Assembly: GCA_017562135.1 (NCBI GenBank)
Contig: QEYB01001312.1
Location: 2,189,681-2,253,680, forward strand
Origin: Dipylidium caninum
Lineage: Eukaryota; Platyhelminthes; Cestoda; Cyclophyllidea; Dipylidiidae
Length of the DNA stretch: 64,000 nt
Reading direction: 5' to 3'
A model generated the notes under the pieces. That model saw nothing but the letters and a program-made list of their open reading frames with translations, did no database searches and was not told the origin of the DNA. The translations under genes and the position numbers were made by a program. Positions within the stretch are counted from its first letter, which is position 1. Every line of letters begins with the position of its first letter. Of the stretch, positions 60,123 through 64,000 are shown in pieces.

Positions 60123-62145
60123 ATGCTGTACTTTGACGATTTTATGGAAGGTAATATTGTGCATACTAGGATTAAGCTGTGTGTAGCTATCGAAAGTTTA
60201 CCATCAGACCTACGCGAGGAACTCACATCAGTCAGGCACCTGGATTATCAAGCCCAGAGTAATTCGATATCGTTAAATGCATAAAAAATAATAGATACGA
60301 TAACTTCACTGTATCCAAGAATCAATGCATTTTTGAAGATTTGTTAAATTTTCCGACTACTCGAAAGAGAGAAAGAAATTGAATATGAGCACATACTCAA
60401 GGTACTGCGCCTTAGGTATTGTATGTTAGGAGTTTGACAGGGCCATGGATTATTCAAAGAAAAAGGTAGCTATCGTAGAGAATATATATATCACGGTATA
60501 CTTCGATTTCGTTTTATTCTTGTAGTATCAGAAAGTGATGAAGAAATTGGATTCAGAGTTGGGAAAGTTCCGACTGGAGTTGGAAGCGGATAACTCAGGA
60601 GTCACATCAAAAATTGAACATCGTAATGCATGCTTTTCACTTCACCTTCACTCGGTCTACAGGCATTCGAACCCTTCTTGGGCGCAATACGTCTGGGTCT
60701 AGTAGACTGGATAGTATGTTCCGAAATGTGTAAGATTCACTCTTAGAGCGTCGTGCCAAATTCCGCAATGGTCATTTGTTCAACATCAATCGCAATATTT
60801 CACGGAGACGAACGCCCTTCTCCTTTGATCCTCCGGAGAAGCAATTTTATGTACTCAAGCGACGTTTTGCAGCTTTTGACACCCCAATGAATTTGCCTCC
60901 CCCTTCGCCGTATGTAGGACGGCCGCCTTCATGTCGAAGAAACATCAAATCCTTATGTCGGATAACATTGGTCGTTTTTGCCTCTGAAATTTCGACGCGT
61001 CTCAAGTGCTGGTAGTATATTTCCATGGGCCATAATCTACCGGATCATGATTTCGGGACCCTTTCAAGGGGAACTCAGGACTACTGCGATGATGGTACAG
61101 ATGATGACTTTCGACTCAATCGTGAGAGTCACATTCTCTACTGCTCTTTTGATATTCATTCCATTAAAATCAAAGATAATCGCATCAAACTAATGGATTT
61201 TATACATTGATCTACCATTCGAAAAACTTTCGTGATTGTAGTTACATTTTTGTCTATAGTCGAAATTCCTAAGCGAACTCGCACCTTTGGCACCCTCAAC
61301 GGTCTACAGGAGCCCATCCGGGCGATCATCGCACAGGTCTGTTTGTCCTCCAGAATCTTCAACTTTGGAGCCTTTATATTTCGTTTTACTACTATGCTTC
61401 CTTTGTGGCAAGTTCTTAATTACGGGAAATCTCATGCGGTTTAAATCAAGGAGAATATACGCTCTTGTCAAAATATTGTAGGACGCATATCTTAATTTGT
61501 TCTACCGTCGATGCCTTAGATCTACGGCTGTCGTATGTATATGAATGCATCACAGGGATCTTCGTGCTATTCCCATTCGTAATACCTCAGACACCGAAGG
61601 CAGTAGCTCTCAGATGCTGGTGGGGCGGAAGGCGTAATGGCGTCGACCAGTCGATCGACGAAATGCTGGCGTGCTGCCTGCTGTATCGCGTCGCCAAGCC
61701 TCAAGTGCGGGAGAGCCTCCGGCGGATTGAATAGTCTGTCGTCACTACGAACCAAGGCTCGTCGTCGTAGGTATCCACTCCCGTCGCCCCAGTCAAATAA
61801 GTTGCTCAGCAATTGAAAATTGATGATGATTCTGGCGGCCTAATTCGTCAAATGAATTGGCATTCACCCACACCGGTATACGTTCTAGCTCAATCGCCAG
61901 CCAGATCATTCGAAAGATCAACAACATTGCAGCAAAGAAGTCACTACGCTTTCAGGGGCGAGCGTTGGTTCGCTGACGTGGATGATGAACGCAAAATACT
62001 GTCTGTGCAAAGGACCATCAGTTACGGGGACATTGATTGCCTGTTGAACGCGCCCTAATTGCCCCAATTGAGATTGGTTTTCCACTAATCCGTGTATGTA
62101 AAGCTCACTGGGCGCCAACAGGTCAGTGGTTTTGCCATATGCACG
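60123..62145 (+). pseudogene. ING3: Decayed ING3 copy (inhibitor of growth family)
   Basis: ING3 is a nuclear PHD-finger reader of H3K4me3 in the NuA4/TIP60 acetyltransferase complex. Exons 60123-60150, 60187-60258, 60295-60401, 60430-60495 and 60526-60622 reproduce the ING N-terminal helical domain once introns of 36, 36, 28 and 30 bp are removed. The pieces are MLYFDDFME, AIESLPSDLREELTSVRHLD, RINAFLK, EFDRAMDYSKKKVAIVENIY and KKLDSELGKFRLELEADNSG. Exon 3 carries an in-frame TAA at 60345-60347, with homology resuming in the same frame after it; no intron choice avoids a stop. The middle, 60663-61950, is degraded and only partly open. At 61955-62145 a PHD finger survives as scraps in two frames, with the first zinc cysteines lost. 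Retained introns show a duplicated rather than processed copy. An intact copy elsewhere is expected. Confidence 0.8.
61955..62145 (+). pseudogene. Ruined PHD finger of the ING3 relic
   Basis: After a good acceptor (gctttcag) comes RGERWFADVDDERKILS, then TISYGDIDC, aligning with the ING segment W-x-x-D-x-x-x-x-R ... S-Y-G-(E/D)-M ... C. The C-x-C pair before SYG is gone. The CPIEW block is present only across a frameshift, and the end WAPTGQWFCHMH retains one Cys where ING has APKGKWYC followed by x-x-C. A zinc-binding PHD fold cannot form from this. Confidence 0.7.
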
Positions 62146-64000
62146 ACAAATGGTGCTGTGGGCGGTACTCTGGAAACACAGTTTCCAGAAAAAGGATGAA
62201 TCGTCAGGTGAAGTTGTGTTTGAAATATAAGCATCTCTTCCGCATCTCGCTTGCTGAGAAGTTATTAAACCGGAGAAAACGGTCTTCAAAAAATCGGTTT
62301 GAATATTTTGTTACTTGTAAAAAAAAGATCTACTTAAAGGACCGAGTTCGGGAAGGAGCAATTGCCCGGTGTCGAGTAAATAGGGAGGAAATTTGGGGAG
62401 GAAGGATAAGTGTTGGCTTTTCGCTAGTTTCCTAGGTACCCCGGGAAGTGCGAGCACCGCCCACGCGTGGTTGGTCGGGTTGGCCATGGCTGGTATTACA
62501 TTTCGCTGGTTGCTGAGCAGATTCTGTCAAGCCTGATCCAATTCACCTTCAAAATTTGCTGTTAACAAAGTGCCCAACTGTCTAGAGCATTCAAAAGACA
62601 TTTCGGCTAACACCTACCTTGACTAGTTTGGCGCTTTTCTGAAAAAGACTAAATTTGGGCCAAAATGCACTGAGTTTGTCATGTCCGGGGAAGCCAAGCG
62701 TAGGGCTCAGACTGCGTCTGGTGTGACAGAAGGTATCATCTGTTTGCATGCTATTAGGTCGACATCTCCTTACTGATGGGATAAGCCAACATCCGCTGTG
62801 CTGAAAGTTTGTTTTTACCACTGACACTTATCGATGTACAAGTTCTTCAAGTCAATGTTCTAGAAAATGTTGGCGACACCCAAGCTACCAAAGGATCTAA
62901 GTATTTTTTTGATCTTAGCCGCAATAAGCGCCTCGAAGATGCTTGACTAATGTTAGCGGCTGATCATGCTCGATTTCCAAAATGTCCGCTCCATGAAGTT
63001 CCTATGCAATCCAGTCTACCGGAGTCGGATTAGTGGTGGCAAGACTAAATAAACCCCAAAAGTGGTTGCAATGCTGCAGCAGTTTACATAAAATGTGTGT
63101 TTACAATGGCTTAATTTGCATAGCATAAGCAAAAGATGTCGCCTTTCTACCTAGTTTTCTGTGAGGGTCCCCTCGAACCTTTCTGTGCATGGCGAACAAA
63201 CTGTTCTATTGCGTATATAATGTGTTCTCCGGCATACCGAATGTTTCCTTAGAAGGAGCTTTAGGAGGAGATTGGCAGAGACGGCCGAGAGGGCGCATGT
63301 ACCTCAAGCACTACTTTGTCCGGCAAATGAGTAGGTTCGTCATTTGCTTCAGTTGGGTTAAAAAGTCCTTAACGGTGTCCGCTGTTGCCATCCTCGAGTT
63401 AGCCACGGAGCAAACGGGGGTTCAAAATTACTAATGCACAACATTTGCATGAATTGTCAGCGCATGCAATCGCCGCGCTATATTTGCGCTGTCATTGAGG
63501 CAGCTCGACTCTACGCATCATTATAACAATCCACCGTCTGCCTTAAGAAAAGAGCACTCGAAGAGGGGCAGTGCATCCGCGAATCCAGAGGGATTGGGAT
63601 CCGCAACTGGAAGTTTTGCGCCAACGAGCACGAGGTTGCCGCAACTTCAAGTTCCTGTAAATCCCACTACAGGATTAACCCGTCCGATGTTGTAGTCTGT
63701 TCATTTGAAGCTTAAACACAGTTTCGCAAGCGTCAGTCAGACAAAGCTTCTAAGCCATAAAGAAGTGTTGGCTCTACAGGTCAAGTGAATGATTGAGAAG
63801 AAATACATTAAGTGGGCTCGAAGGGACGTCGGCGGGTAGCAAACATTCACGGGCCATTGCGATCAAGTCACTGAGCCATGGGCGTTGGGGTGATGCAGGT
63901 GACTGCGAAAGTGCATAAAGCTACAAACAACTTGCCTCCGAGAGAGCCGCTTTACCCGCAATGAAATTCGCTTAAATGAGAAAAAAGCCTTTCTACAACA
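62146..64000. other. Right end of window, no confident gene
   Basis: Several plus-strand frames occur (62037-62435, 63189-63434, 63495-63695). The last encodes a Ser/Pro/Thr-rich stretch ending in a stop and may be a 3' exon of a gene, but no acceptor of quality precedes it. A U2 snRNA-like fragment lies at 62893-62940 on the minus strand. Confidence 0.35.
62893..62940 (-). ncRNA. U2 snRNA-like fragment, probably a pseudogene
   Basis: Read on the minus strand, the segment starts ATCTTCGAGGCGCTTATTG and runs into GGCTAAGATCAA, identical to the conserved 5' block of U2 that pairs with U6. The start also resembles the U2 5' end. Beyond this, the branch-point recognition sequence GUAGUA is not preserved (AAATACTTAG instead) and the Sm site and 3' stem-loops are not found. 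It is therefore likely a truncated, decayed copy. Confidence 0.4.

Noticed and set aside
1..64000. CRISPR arrays, operons, ribosome binding sites, prophage
   Set aside because: The split genes and introns show a eukaryotic nuclear sequence, and no regular spaced repeats were seen.

Overview
This window is eukaryotic nuclear DNA, most likely from a parasitic flatworm and probably a tapeworm. The evidence is split genes with GT-AG introns, AT-rich and strongly T-biased introns on the coding strand, kilobase introns beside mini-introns of 28-46 bp, and only one recognisable transposon relic. The tapeworm assignment is an inference from gene style; no marker gene settles it.

Layout. (1) 1168-2259, minus: an intronless 363-codon gene of unknown function. 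(2) About 4.0-42.1 kb, plus: a very large gene for an SHB/SHD/SHE/SHF-type SH2 adaptor. The main form runs from a first exon at 22225 through nine phase-consistent exons to a C-terminal SH2 domain ending at 42108 (about 1042 aa). Three upstream exons (4039-4251, 16631-17015, 20740-20977) join in phase with each other and with the second exon of the main form. They resemble the main first exon in patches, so they look like an alternative, duplicated N-terminal half. A dead mariner-like transposase lies just before the third of them. (3) 43626-46264, plus: a complete UBXN6/UBXD1 orthologue with PUB and UBX domains, six exons and three short introns of 34, 78 and 46 bp. (4) About 46.85-53.6 kb, minus: fragments of an unidentified gene (a good last exon, a possible first exon, a GC-rich block between them). 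(5) 54572-58741, plus: a divergent MAP kinase kinase (MKK3/6 or MEK5-like) with DYG in place of DFG, a natural Asp at the first activation-loop phosphosite, and an apparent frameshift separating a docking motif from the kinase domain. (6) 60123-62145, plus: a decaying copy of ING3 that keeps 28-40 bp introns but has a premature stop and a ruined PHD finger. (7) 62.15-64 kb: no convincing gene, but a U2 snRNA-like fragment on the minus strand.

The genes are functionally unrelated housekeeping and signalling genes: a tyrosine-kinase adaptor, a p97/VCP cofactor, a stress-MAPK kinase and a chromatin reader relic. The most interesting structure is the SHB-type gene, with two homologous N-terminal exon sets converging on one splice acceptor, repeated Y-x-x-x-W motifs, and an exon beginning with a perfect donor sequence (a recursive-splice-like site). 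A second site of the same kind occurs in UBXN6.
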